Positions 44,137 to 52,103 of a stretch of 64,000 bases of DNA are shown here, one piece after another. How positions within the stretch are numbered: position 1 is the first letter of the stretch; each line of letters begins with the position of its first letter. This DNA is from Paenibacillus hemerocallicola (GTDB taxonomy: Bacteria; Bacillota; Bacilli; Paenibacillales; NBRC-103111), in the NCBI RefSeq assembly GCF_006265175.1, contig NZ_VDCQ01000001.1:245383-309382 (forward strand). Reading direction: 5' to 3'. A program made the translations under genes and the position numbers. The notes beneath the pieces are model-generated. The model saw nothing but the letters and a program-made list of their open reading frames with translations, did not search any database and was not told the origin of the DNA.

Positions 44137-45120
44137 ATGACAAAGGCAATTCGGACGAAGGCAATCGGATTTGCGCTATTGCTTCTCGTAATCGCAAGCT
44201 TGGCGGGGTGCGGCGGTCAGCAAGGTCCGGCGTCGGCGGAGAACGGAAAGGCGAATCCGGCAAGTAATGGAGCCGCAACGGAGTACCGCGTTGTAACGGA
44301 TGCATTCGGGGAAGTGAAAGTGCCGGTTAAACCCAAGAGGGTGGCTGCGCTTTACTTGGAGGACTATATGGTGGCGCTCGGCGTGAAGCCGATCGTGCAA
44401 TGGCAGCATCCGACATGGGGCAAGCAGGATTACCTCGGTCTGGACGATGTACCGGCGTTTGACATTACCGGAAGCGTAGAGGCTTTGCTCAAGGCGGAGC
44501 CGGACTTGATCATCGTGGATGGAGGGGTGGATGCCAAACGGTACGAGCAATATTCGAAGATAGCTCCTACGTATCGGATGCCCGACGAGATCAATCAGAA
44601 TACGGCGAAAGTGTTGGAGAAGATGGGAGAGCTGCTGGGAATCCCGGATAAAGCCGGTCAAATTTTACAGCAGTACAATCAGAAGGCCGCCGATGCCAAG
44701 GCTAAGCTGGCCAAGGCCGTCGGGGAGCAAAAGGTCGCGGTCGTCAGACTCAATATCGGCGACAAATCATTGGCGGTGTTCAACGCGGAGAAAGGCTTCG
44801 TCGGCCCGACCGTATACAAGGATCTCGGCTTGAAGGCGCCGCGTCTCGTCGCGGATATTAAGGACAACCATGCGCTGTTGTCCCTGGAAGTCATTCCGCA
44901 GCTCGACGCCGACCATATTTTCATTTTCCCGTCCAATGGCAATTGGACATCGGCGGATAATCAGGAAGCGATTAAAGTATTGGACAGCCCGCTTTGGCAA
45001 TCGATACCGGCCGTCAAGAACGGCAATGTCCACAAGCTGGATCGGACGTACTGGCAAACATGGGCGATTACGGCGAATACCAAAAAAATCGATGATGTGC
45101 TCAAGGCGCTGATCAAGTAA
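44137..45120 (+). CDS. Siderophore-binding lipoprotein
   Basis: A 327-residue lipoprotein: signal with lipobox LAGC (Cys about residue 26), Ser/Asn/Ala-rich tether, then a FepB-like binding domain (VKPKRVAALYLEDYMVALGVKPIVQ, WGKQDYLGLDDVPAFDIT, KAEPDLIIVDGG). No permease follows; it must use a transporter encoded elsewhere, perhaps that at 18.4-22.2 kb. The binding domain is strikingly like the C-terminal half of the next gene, an AraC regulator. Fur box upstream, terminator downstream. Confidence 0.88.
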   Translation: MTKAIRTKAIGFALLLLVIASLAGCGGQQGPASAENGKANPASNGAATEYRVVTDAFGEVKVPVKPKRVAALYLEDYMVALGVKPIVQWQHPTWGKQDYLGLDDVPAFDITGSVEALLKAEPDLIIVDGGVDAKRYEQYSKIAPTYRMPDEINQNTAKVLEKMGELLGIPDKAGQILQQYNQKAADAKAKLAKAVGEQKVAVVRLNIGDKSLAVFNAEKGFVGPTVYKDLGLKAPRLVADIKDNHALLSLEVIPQLDADHIFIFPSNGNWTSADNQEAIKVLDSPLWQSIPAVKNGNVHKLDRTYWQTWAITANTKKIDDVLKALIK

Positions 45121-45127
45121 AGCAAAG

Positions 45128-45167
45128 AAGAAGCTCGTTCAAAAGTATTGAACGACTTCTTTTTTTG
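45128..45167 (+). terminator. Terminator of the lipoprotein gene
   Basis: AAGAAGCTCGTTCA pairs (one mismatch) with TGAACGACTTCTT, then seven T. Confidence 0.9.
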
Positions 45168-45177
45168 TTTTACAATA

Positions 45178-45196
45178 AATGATAATGATTCTCAAT
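45178..45196 (+). promoter_or_regulatory. Fur box
   Basis: AATGATAATGATTCTCAAT, a good Fur-box match, 15 bp before the TTG start of the AraC-SBP regulator. Confidence 0.85.
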
Positions 45197-45210
45197 CGAG
45201 GTGATGCAGG

Positions 45211-46842
45211 TTGAACGAAAATGAAAACCAGCCGGTCGAACGTCAAGCCATCCATTACGCGATGACGGATATCCGGTATCGCATTGGCTCGACGGTTTGG
45301 CAAACCGAGCTGAATGAAGCCGATGCCCGTCTCATCCTGATCGTAACCGCAGGTGAAGGATGGATCATAAAAGAGCGGTCGCGGATCCGGCTGGAGCGGG
45401 GCCAAGTCCATGTGTTCCCGCCTGGCTCAAAGGTGCATTTCGACTATTCGGGCGGGCGGCCCGCATGCTTTTACGCCTTGTATTTCGTGGCGGAACGGAC
45501 GGAAGCGGGCAAGCGCGAATCTGACCTGCTCGTGTCGGAGGCTGAAACGTTTCTGGATGAAAGGATATTGGAGCCGCAGCCGTTCGCAAGATTCGTGGAG
45601 CTGCTGGAAGTATTGTACCGGTACCGACACGATCATGAACCCCAGCAATCGTTCTACCGGCATATCCGGTTTTTGGAGCTGCTCGGTTTTCTTTTGTTCA
45701 GAGCAGGCATCGGCAAAGACGACTCGCAAAATACGAGAATGGCCGTAGAACGTTCGATCGAGCGGATGCGACGGCAATTCCGGGAAGCGACGACCGTAGA
45801 ACGGCTCGCGGCGGAGGCGAACGTCGGCCGGTGGCAATATACGCGTCTGTTCCGGGAGCTGACGGGCAAAATTCCGCTCGATTTTCTGAATGGATTGCGG
45901 ATCGACCATGCCAAACAGCTGCTCAGGTCGACGGGCGACCGGCTGTACGACATTGCCGCGAACACCGGGTTCAGCAACGAATATTATTTCAATCGCCGTT
46001 TCAAGCAAACGGTCGGCGTAACGCCCTCGCTGTATAGACGCGTGCATCAGGGGCAGCTTCCACACGGCGAGGTGCGTGTCGTAGCGCCATGTCTGGAAGA
46101 TTTCGTACTGGCGCTCGGCATCCGGCCCGTTCTGCAATGGTCGCACGCCAAGTGGGGCAAGCAGGATTACCTCGGACTCGAGCATACCCCGGAATTCGAA
46201 ATTACATCCGCCGACTTTGGGATGCTTACCGAATACAAGCCGGATCTTATCCTGCTGGACGGAGGATTGGACCGGAGCCGGTTCGAGCCATATGGCCCGA
46301 CGTACCAAGTGAAAGAAATCGGGAAAGATTGGCGTTCCTCGCTCAGGACGATCGCCGAGCTGCTCGGATGCCCGAATCGGGCGGAGCAGGTCATCCGGGT
46401 GTACGACGAGAAAGCGGCGGCAGCCAGGGACGTTTTGACCCGGCTCGTCAGAGGCAAGTCCGTGGCGGTTCTTCGCATTTCGGCCGGTCAAATAAGTTTT
46501 TACGGCATTTCCAGCTGCGACTATATCCATCCGATTCTATACGGGGATTTGGGCTTGACGCCGCATTCGTTCGTTCGCGAGCTGACCTTGACCCATAATC
46601 GCGCGTTTCTTACGCCCGAGCTGCTCTCCCGGCTCGACGCGGATGTGCTGTTCGTCGCTTTCGATAAGTTTCATTCCAATAGGCGCGGAGAAGAAAGAAA
46701 GGTGCTGCAGGACCCGCTGTGGCGCGCCCTGCCCGCCGTAAGGAGCAACAGCGTCTATGAGGTCGACTTTTTGAGCTGGATGAACTACGGCGTTATCTCG
46801 AACGGGAAAAAAATCGACGACGTGCTGAACGTGTTGGCGTAG
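45211..46842 (+). CDS. AraC regulator fused to a siderophore-binding domain (Btr-like)
   Basis: A 543-residue regulator in three parts: an N-terminal cupin-like AraC sensor region (about 15-120), a double HTH (about 175-278: TTVERLAAEANVGRWQYTRLFRELTG and LYDIAANTGFSNEYYFNRRFKQTVGVTPSLYRR), and a C-terminal FepB-like binding domain (about 290-543). The last shares WGKQDYLGL(E/D), PDLILLDGG and WR/LPAVRSNSVYEVDF-type motifs with the preceding lipoprotein. B. subtilis Btr has the same layout, binds bacillibactin and activates feuABC. TTG start behind GAGGTG. Fur box directly upstream. Confidence 0.88.
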   Translation: MNENENQPVERQAIHYAMTDIRYRIGSTVWQTELNEADARLILIVTAGEGWIIKERSRIRLERGQVHVFPPGSKVHFDYSGGRPACFYALYFVAERTEAGKRESDLLVSEAETFLDERILEPQPFARFVELLEVLYRYRHDHEPQQSFYRHIRFLELLGFLLFRAGIGKDDSQNTRMAVERSIERMRRQFREATTVERLAAEANVGRWQYTRLFRELTGKIPLDFLNGLRIDHAKQLLRSTGDRLYDIAANTGFSNEYYFNRRFKQTVGVTPSLYRRVHQGQLPHGEVRVVAPCLEDFVLALGIRPVLQWSHAKWGKQDYLGLEHTPEFEITSADFGMLTEYKPDLILLDGGLDRSRFEPYGPTYQVKEIGKDWRSSLRTIAELLGCPNRAEQVIRVYDEKAAAARDVLTRLVRGKSVAVLRISAGQISFYGISSCDYIHPILYGDLGLTPHSFVRELTLTHNRAFLTPELLSRLDADVLFVAFDKFHSNRRGEERKVLQDPLWRALPAVRSNSVYEVDFLSWMNYGVISNGKKIDDVLNVLA

Positions 46843-46985
46843 ACTTTATCCAAGCGCCGGTTGTCGATAAGTGAACCTTAAGGCTGATGCTAAGGCTGAG
46901 AGAGCCGGACGGTCTGATTCGAAGCCACCGACCTTCTGTTGCGATCCGGCGCACGGGAAGGCGCCGTCCCGTAACCCGGTCCGCT

Positions 46986-47010
46986 TGCCCGCCATATGGC
47001 GGGCTTTTCT
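46986..47010 (+). terminator. Hairpin after the AraC-SBP gene
   Basis: GCCCGCC-ATAT-GGCGGGC, perfect, followed by TTTT; a short but plausible terminator. The rest of 46843-46985 shows inverted segments (ACGGGA/TCCCGT) but no gene. Confidence 0.6.
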
Positions 47011-47064
47011 ATGTCGGGGGACATTTGTGGTACAATGAATAGTAAAACGTGTTGGAGTGATCCG

Positions 47065-47814
47065 GTGAGTTACCAGTTTGCTACAGAATATGAAAATTAC
47101 GAAGATTTGGCTAGCGGTCGGGTGCTTTACAATCAGCACGGCTCGACCGCTTTTCCCGTCCGGCTGGCGAGCGAGCTGTTCCAGCGCGGTAAAGCTATCT
47201 TGAGCGGCAAAGGGAGCCGGGGCCCCTACCGGATCTATGACCCTTGCTGCGGCGGAGCCTATATGCTCGCTTCGATCGGTTTTTTGCATGGGGAGGATAT
47301 CGAGTCGATTGCCGCTTCGGACATCGATCCGTCGGCCGTTGACTTGGCCTGCAGAAACTTATCGCTGCTGACGGCGGAGGGACTGCGGAAGCGTGTCGAG
47401 CAAATTGAGCAGATGCATGACAGTTACGGCAAGCAATCGCACGCGGAAGCATTGGCGGGCGCGGAGAGACTGCGGCAACGGATCGGCTCTTTCCCGAAAT
47501 CGGCCGGGATCTCGGAATGCTTCGCAGCGGACGCAACGCAACCGAATGAAAGATTGAAGGGCAAGCGGTTTGATATCGTCCTGACGGACGTCCCATACGG
47601 CAACAAGGTAGAGTGGAACACGGAGGCGAGCGATCCGGCCGGGCTGCTGCTGGACCGGTTGGAGCCTGTGCTGGCTCCGGCATCGGTCGTCATTCTCGTA
47701 TCTGCCAAGGACTTTAAAATTACTCACGTCCGTTACCGCAGACTGGGTCAATACAAAATAGGAAAAAGACGGGTTACCCTGCTGGAATCGTTGGCGAATG
47801 TCCCGACCGATTGA
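47065..47814 (+). CDS. AviRa-like 23S rRNA methyltransferase
   Basis: A 249-residue class I SAM methyltransferase. STAFPVRLASELFQRGKAIL, the SAM motif YDPCCGGAYMLASIGFLHG, ASDIDPSAVDLACRNLSLLTAEGL, EALAGAERLRQRI and the catalytic-type motif VLTDVPYGNKVEW correspond block by block with AviRa of Streptomyces, which methylates G2535 of 23S rRNA and confers avilamycin resistance. GTG 47065 with GGAG eight bases upstream is preferred to the longer frame. Whether it targets the same base is unknown. Confidence 0.78.
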   Translation: MSYQFATEYENYEDLASGRVLYNQHGSTAFPVRLASELFQRGKAILSGKGSRGPYRIYDPCCGGAYMLASIGFLHGEDIESIAASDIDPSAVDLACRNLSLLTAEGLRKRVEQIEQMHDSYGKQSHAEALAGAERLRQRIGSFPKSAGISECFAADATQPNERLKGKRFDIVLTDVPYGNKVEWNTEASDPAGLLLDRLEPVLAPASVVILVSAKDFKITHVRYRRLGQYKIGKRRVTLLESLANVPTD

Positions 47815-47873
47815 CAGGAGTGCATCATTTGTTGCACTATGAGGGTAATGCGGAGCGGAAAGGAATTATCTTC

Positions 47874-48317
47874 ATGACAGACGCGAATAAAGTAAAGCAA
47901 ATAATCGACATCATGGCGAGAAACGGCTGGAGAATTACGGAGCAGCGCCGGACGTTGGCCGAAATTTTCGTCAAAAACGAAGGGTATTTATCCCCGAAGG
48001 ACGTATACGACCAAATGACTGTCGATTACCCGAGCGTCAGCTTCGATACAGTCTATCGCAACCTCCGGCTGCTTAGCGAAATGGGAGCGTTGGAACAGTT
48101 CTATTTCATGGATGGAGGGCTGAAATTTCGCGGAAGCTGCACGAGCCATCACCACCACCATCTCATCTGTATCAATTGCGAGAAAACGTTGTCCTTCGAA
48201 TATTGTCCGATGGACCATAAGCTGGAACTTCCCGGCGAGTTCAAAATAGTGAATCACCGGTTCGAGGTTTACGGGATATGCGAGGAATGCCAAGCGGACC
48301 CGGCTGCATCATCTTGA
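47874..48317 (+). CDS. zur: Zinc uptake regulator Zur (Fur family)
   Basis: A 147-residue Fur-family repressor. N-terminal winged helix with SFDTVYRNLRLLSEMGALEQF; metal-binding region SHHHHHLICINCEKTLSFEYCPMD and HRFEVYGICEECQA, giving two CxxC for the structural Zn. The HHHHH-ICxxC and CPMD blocks fit Zur better than Fur or PerR. It represses zinc importers when Zn is sufficient. ATG 47874 has AAAGGA upstream. It begins 59 bp after the AviRa-like gene and ends with a terminator. Confidence 0.9.
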   Translation: MTDANKVKQIIDIMARNGWRITEQRRTLAEIFVKNEGYLSPKDVYDQMTVDYPSVSFDTVYRNLRLLSEMGALEQFYFMDGGLKFRGSCTSHHHHHLICINCEKTLSFEYCPMDHKLELPGEFKIVNHRFEVYGICEECQADPAASS

Positions 48318-48346
48318 TTGCCGTCCGGATAGCCGAGCCGATCTGA

Positions 48347-48389
48347 AGCAGGAAGTGAGCGCCGCAGGGCGTGAATCTCCTGCTTTTTT
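48347..48389 (+). terminator. Terminator of zur
   Basis: AGCAGGA ... TCCTGCT stem with an inner GCGCC/GGGCG pairing, then a run of T. Confidence 0.8.
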
Positions 48390-48445
48390 CTTTGCAGGAA
48401 CCATTGCCGGTCACCTAACCCAAGCGGATGGAGGTCATGAATAGG

Positions 48446-49681
48446 ATGAAAATGTCCAAACCCGGCAGGAGGGAAGAAACGGCACAAGGCTCGCACGACG
48501 GCGCTCTTGCGAAGCAAGCTCCACAAAGGGCAATCCTCGCGCCGCGTGACGATGTGTTCCAGCTTCAGCGTACGATCGGGAACCTAGCGACGGGAAGGCT
48601 TCTGCAGCGGAGGTTCGATGCGATGCGGACTCCCTCGGCGAGCGGACGGCCAGTCATCCAGAGGTATGCGGTAGTCAAGTCCGGAGACGACCGGTATCCC
48701 GTCAAGAAAGAGTATCGACGATTGCTGAAAAATAAGGACGCATCGGGCGACGAAGACTTCTTTATTAGTCAGGAGGAGCGGGACGGCAGCTTTTTCGGCA
48801 AGGAAAAAGGGGCCGATGACAAGTATGGGCCCAATCTGGTGCGCAAAAGCAACGCCAATTTGATGGTTTCCGATCAGTTGGACTTGGCTATCGAGGATAC
48901 GAGCGGCGAGCCGAAAGTGTTCTTCGCAACGAAGGAGCGGGTAGACGAAGCGAACGAACTGCTGGAAGGCAAGGTCAGGCTCAAAACGACGGGAAAAATA
49001 TTGCAGATTGCGAGCGAGGGCGGCATCAAAATGTTGTTTCAAGTCATTCCGGTCGTACCCGACAAAAAAGAGCGGGGCCTCGATGTCAAGACGCCGCAAC
49101 GGTGCAATGAAGCCGCTCAATTTATTACCGGCGAGATAGGGCTCGACCTGAAAGGCAACCGAAAAGTGTATCAATTAATGACCGAGTTGCTGAGTCGGGT
49201 GACCGGACGGGATTTTGTCGGCGCATATACCGAGGCCTACAATCTGGCGGTCGATACCGGCAAAACAAATGCGCTATTGGCGATTATGGATGAGATCAGC
49301 ACCGAATTCCGCCGTGTCAAGGACGATGAGGAAACGATCGAAATCATGAAAGAGCTTAATATGAACGAGCATATGATGCCGAAAATCGGAGATGCGATTA
49401 CGACGTTCGGCATTGCTACTGCGGCGGAGGAAAGCATCGCCGATAAAAGCGAAATTTTCATGTACCACTTTGCCGGAGTCGTCGCCCGCAGCGGGTCGGA
49501 CTATATTACGATGGAAAATTATGCGCGACGCGACGAGAAAGGCAAAGGTACGTTGTCCGGCGGAGATCCCTTATACTTTTTCAAAATGCACGGCAGCGCC
49601 GAATCGGAAAAAAATTGGCACAACAACATGCTCGGGACCGGCAACTTTATAGGTGCGGTCATTTCATTCGTGGTCGGTTGA
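48446..49681 (+). CDS. Orphan eCIS-effector-like protein with Cys/His C-terminal domain
   Basis: A 411-residue cytosolic protein (no signal peptide), starting at ATG 48446, ten bases after GGAGGT. Residues about 38-56 read VFQLQRTIGNLATGRLLQR, the short motif common in the N-termini of DUF4157-type proteins linked to extracellular contractile injection systems; VIQRYAV (about 70) is also usual there. The C-terminal half has Cys220 (PQRCNEAAQFI) and His341 (MYHFAGVVARSGSDYITMENYARRDE), then YFFKMHG and NWHNN. This Cys-then-His order with HxAGVV resembles a CHAP or papain-like fold. No tube, baseplate or immunity gene is in the window. Function is inference. Confidence 0.6.
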   Translation: MKMSKPGRREETAQGSHDGALAKQAPQRAILAPRDDVFQLQRTIGNLATGRLLQRRFDAMRTPSASGRPVIQRYAVVKSGDDRYPVKKEYRRLLKNKDASGDEDFFISQEERDGSFFGKEKGADDKYGPNLVRKSNANLMVSDQLDLAIEDTSGEPKVFFATKERVDEANELLEGKVRLKTTGKILQIASEGGIKMLFQVIPVVPDKKERGLDVKTPQRCNEAAQFITGEIGLDLKGNRKVYQLMTELLSRVTGRDFVGAYTEAYNLAVDTGKTNALLAIMDEISTEFRRVKDDEETIEIMKELNMNEHMMPKIGDAITTFGIATAAEESIADKSEIFMYHFAGVVARSGSDYITMENYARRDEKGKGTLSGGDPLYFFKMHGSAESEKNWHNNMLGTGNFIGAVISFVVG

Positions 49682-49717
49682 GAAAAGGCCGCCTTGCGCC
49701 CCATGCGCCCCATTCCG

Positions 49718-49750
49718 AGCCCGGAAGCTGCAGTCGGCTTTCGGGCTTTA
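49718..49750 (+). terminator. Terminator of the effector-like gene
   Basis: AGCCCGGAAGC pairs with GCTTTCGGGCT (one bulge or mismatch), followed by TTTAT. Confidence 0.65.
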
Positions 49751-49762
49751 TCATTGACGAAT

Positions 49763-49784
49763 ATATGAGCAAGTGATAATATGT
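49763..49784 (+). promoter_or_regulatory. Shared metal-gene motif, site 1
   Basis: ATATGAGCAAGTGATAATAT, 34 bp before the CadA-type ATPase. It matches, in 17 of 20 positions, the sequence at 53813-53832 read on the minus strand. It resembles half-sites of ArsR/SmtB operators (ATATGAxCAA). Confidence 0.5.
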
Positions 49785-49817
49785 TGGCAACAAGGATGGG
49801 AGCTGGAGGTTTGCGGG

Positions 49818-52103
49818 ATGAGCGAAGAGAATAAGCCGAAGGAATGGTCGTTCAAAAAAAACGTGGCGTTTACAGTCCTCGAGGAAGACCGGCACGCCGA
49901 TCATAAAGATGACGGATGCGACGCAACATGCGGTCATGGTCCGGGCCGCCACCATACTGCGCATGCGGAGACCGCGGAGGAAGAAGGGCGCTTGGTTCCG
50001 AACGAACGCGTTCGTTCGTACCGGATCGAAGGGATGGACTGCAGTTCCTGCGCCATGACAATCGAGAATCATTTAAGGATGAACCCAGCGGTCAAGCAGG
50101 TCCGTATCCATTTCGCTACCGGAAAGATGCAGATCGAGCATGACAACACCGCCGATGACATCGTGCAGGAAGTGAAAAAAGCCGGGTACCGGGCCACCCC
50201 GATTTATCCGATCGGCGGGGCGGAAGTTCGTCAAGCCGGATGGCGGGACCCCCACCAGTCTATGACCGTTTTATCCGGCGTTCTGCTCCTGTTCGGTTAT
50301 TTGGGGCAATTCGCCGGCGTATCGGATGATTTCCGGACGCTGCTGTACGCTCTGTCGATCATCGCCGGAGGGTACAAACCGGCCAGAAGCGCCTTCTACG
50401 CGATCAAGAGCAGATCGCTCGATATGAACGTATTGATGACGACCGCCGCGATAGGCGCGGCCTGTATCGGCGAATGGCTCGAAGGCGCCACGGTCGTTTG
50501 GCTTTTTGCGATAGGCAACATGCTGCAAACCCGGTCCATGGAGCGTACCCGGAATTCGATCCGCGGACTGATGAGCGCAGCTCCCGTCGAGGCGTGGGTG
50601 AAGCAGGGCGGTCTGCTCGTCCGGAAGCCGATCGGCGAGCTTGCGATCGGGAGTACGATCATAGTCAAGCCGGGCGAGAAAATTCCGTTGGACGGCGACG
50701 TCATAGACGGACAATCCGCCGTCAATCAAGCGCCGATTACCGGAGAGTCGGTTCCGGCAGATAAAGGCGCCGGAGATCCCGTCTATGCCGGCACCATCAA
50801 CGAGAGTGGCGCTCTGGAGATCCGCGTGACGAAGTTGGCGCAAGATACCGCGATCGCCCGTATTGTGCAGATGGTCGAGGAAGCGCAGGAGAAAAAAGCG
50901 CCGTCGCAAGCGTTCGTCGATCGGTTTGCAGCCATTTATACGCCTCTCGTGTTCGGGTTGGCCGTTCTGGTCATGATCGTTCCTCCGATTTTGCTGAGCG
51001 AGGCATGGAGCGAATGGTTGTATAAAGGGTTGGAGCTGCTCGTTATCGCATGCCCGTGCGCGTTGGTCATCTCGACGCCGGTTGCGATTGTTTCCGCAAT
51101 CGGGAGCGCGGCCCGGAACGGGGTGCTTATTAAAGGAGGAGCTTCGCTCGAGAAGGCGGGACAGCTGACCGCGATCGCTTTCGATAAAACCGGCACGCTT
51201 ACGACCGGAAAGCCGCGCGTCGTCCATACAACCGTATGGGAAGGCAACGAGACGGATTTGCTGTCCATCGCCCGGACGATCGAAGAGCGTTCCAAGCATC
51301 CGATAGCGGCGGCCATAGTAAGGCAAGCGGAAGAGCGCGCCGCTCCCGTCCTGGTCGGAGCGAACTACAACAATTTTGTCGGGAAAGGCGCAGGGGCAAC
51401 GATAGCGGAGGTCGAGCATTTCGCCGGCAGTCCGAAGCTGTTCGAGGAACTTGGAGCGGGACAGGGTACATGGCAAACTGAAGCGATCGCAATGCAAAGG
51501 GAAGGCTATACGCTCGTGCTCGTCGGGACGCGGGAACGGGTGATGGGCATGCTCGCCGTAGCCGACACGGCTCGGGAAACGACCGTAGAGGCTATACGCG
51601 GCCTGAAGGAGGTTGGCATCCGTCACACGGTGATGCTGACCGGCGATAACGAAGGGACTGCACGCAAAATAGCGGGGGAGTCCGGAATCGATGAATATTT
51701 TCCGGAGCTATTGCCGGAGCAGAAGGTAGGCTCGATCGCTCGATTGCAGCAGCGCGGCGAGCGCGTAGCGATGGTGGGGGACGGGATCAATGACGCCCCG
51801 GCGCTCGCCGCAGCCGATCTGGGAATCGCGATGGGCGGCGCCGGAACGGATACGGCGATGGAAACGGCGGATATCGTGCTGATGGCCGACCATTTGGAGA
51901 AGCTGCCTTATACGGTTCGGATAAGCAGGCAGGCGCTGCGGATTATCAAGCAAAACGTATGGTTCTCGCTTATCGTCAAAATAGTCGCCCTGCTGCTCAT
52001 TTTCCCCGGATGGCTTACGCTTTGGATGGCGGTGTTGAGCGACACCGGTGCGGCGCTGCTCGTAATCCTGAACAGCATGAGGCTGCTCAGGAAAACTCAT
52101 TGA
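49818..52103 (+). CDS. CadA/ZntA-type heavy-metal P1B-ATPase
   Basis: A 761-residue exporter. The N-terminus has a His/Cys/Asp-rich stretch (HADHKDDGCDATCGHGPGRHHTAH) then an HMA domain with GMDCSSCA (about 75). TM6 carries CPCALVISTPVAIVSAI, the phosphorylation site is DKTGTLTTG, ATP site GDGINDAPALA, and the last helix SDTGAALLVILNSMRLL is typical of the Zn/Cd/Pb group rather than Cu. It exports divalent metals from the cytoplasm. ATG 49818 follows GGAGG. It converges with copD (7-bp overlap). Confidence 0.92.
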   Translation: MSEENKPKEWSFKKNVAFTVLEEDRHADHKDDGCDATCGHGPGRHHTAHAETAEEEGRLVPNERVRSYRIEGMDCSSCAMTIENHLRMNPAVKQVRIHFATGKMQIEHDNTADDIVQEVKKAGYRATPIYPIGGAEVRQAGWRDPHQSMTVLSGVLLLFGYLGQFAGVSDDFRTLLYALSIIAGGYKPARSAFYAIKSRSLDMNVLMTTAAIGAACIGEWLEGATVVWLFAIGNMLQTRSMERTRNSIRGLMSAAPVEAWVKQGGLLVRKPIGELAIGSTIIVKPGEKIPLDGDVIDGQSAVNQAPITGESVPADKGAGDPVYAGTINESGALEIRVTKLAQDTAIARIVQMVEEAQEKKAPSQAFVDRFAAIYTPLVFGLAVLVMIVPPILLSEAWSEWLYKGLELLVIACPCALVISTPVAIVSAIGSAARNGVLIKGGASLEKAGQLTAIAFDKTGTLTTGKPRVVHTTVWEGNETDLLSIARTIEERSKHPIAAAIVRQAEERAAPVLVGANYNNFVGKGAGATIAEVEHFAGSPKLFEELGAGQGTWQTEAIAMQREGYTLVLVGTRERVMGMLAVADTARETTVEAIRGLKEVGIRHTVMLTGDNEGTARKIAGESGIDEYFPELLPEQKVGSIARLQQRGERVAMVGDGINDAPALAAADLGIAMGGAGTDTAMETADIVLMADHLEKLPYTVRISRQALRIIKQNVWFSLIVKIVALLLIFPGWLTLWMAVLSDTGAALLVILNSMRLLRKTH

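Noticed and set aside
46850..46985. Possible riboswitch before the AviRa-like gene
   Set aside because: Some inverted segments exist but none matches a riboswitch class I know, and the hairpin at 46986 fits a terminator of the previous gene.
48446..52103. Toxin and immunity pair with the CadA-type ATPase
   Set aside because: The next gene is a standard metal ATPase with its own regulatory site and is separated by a terminator.
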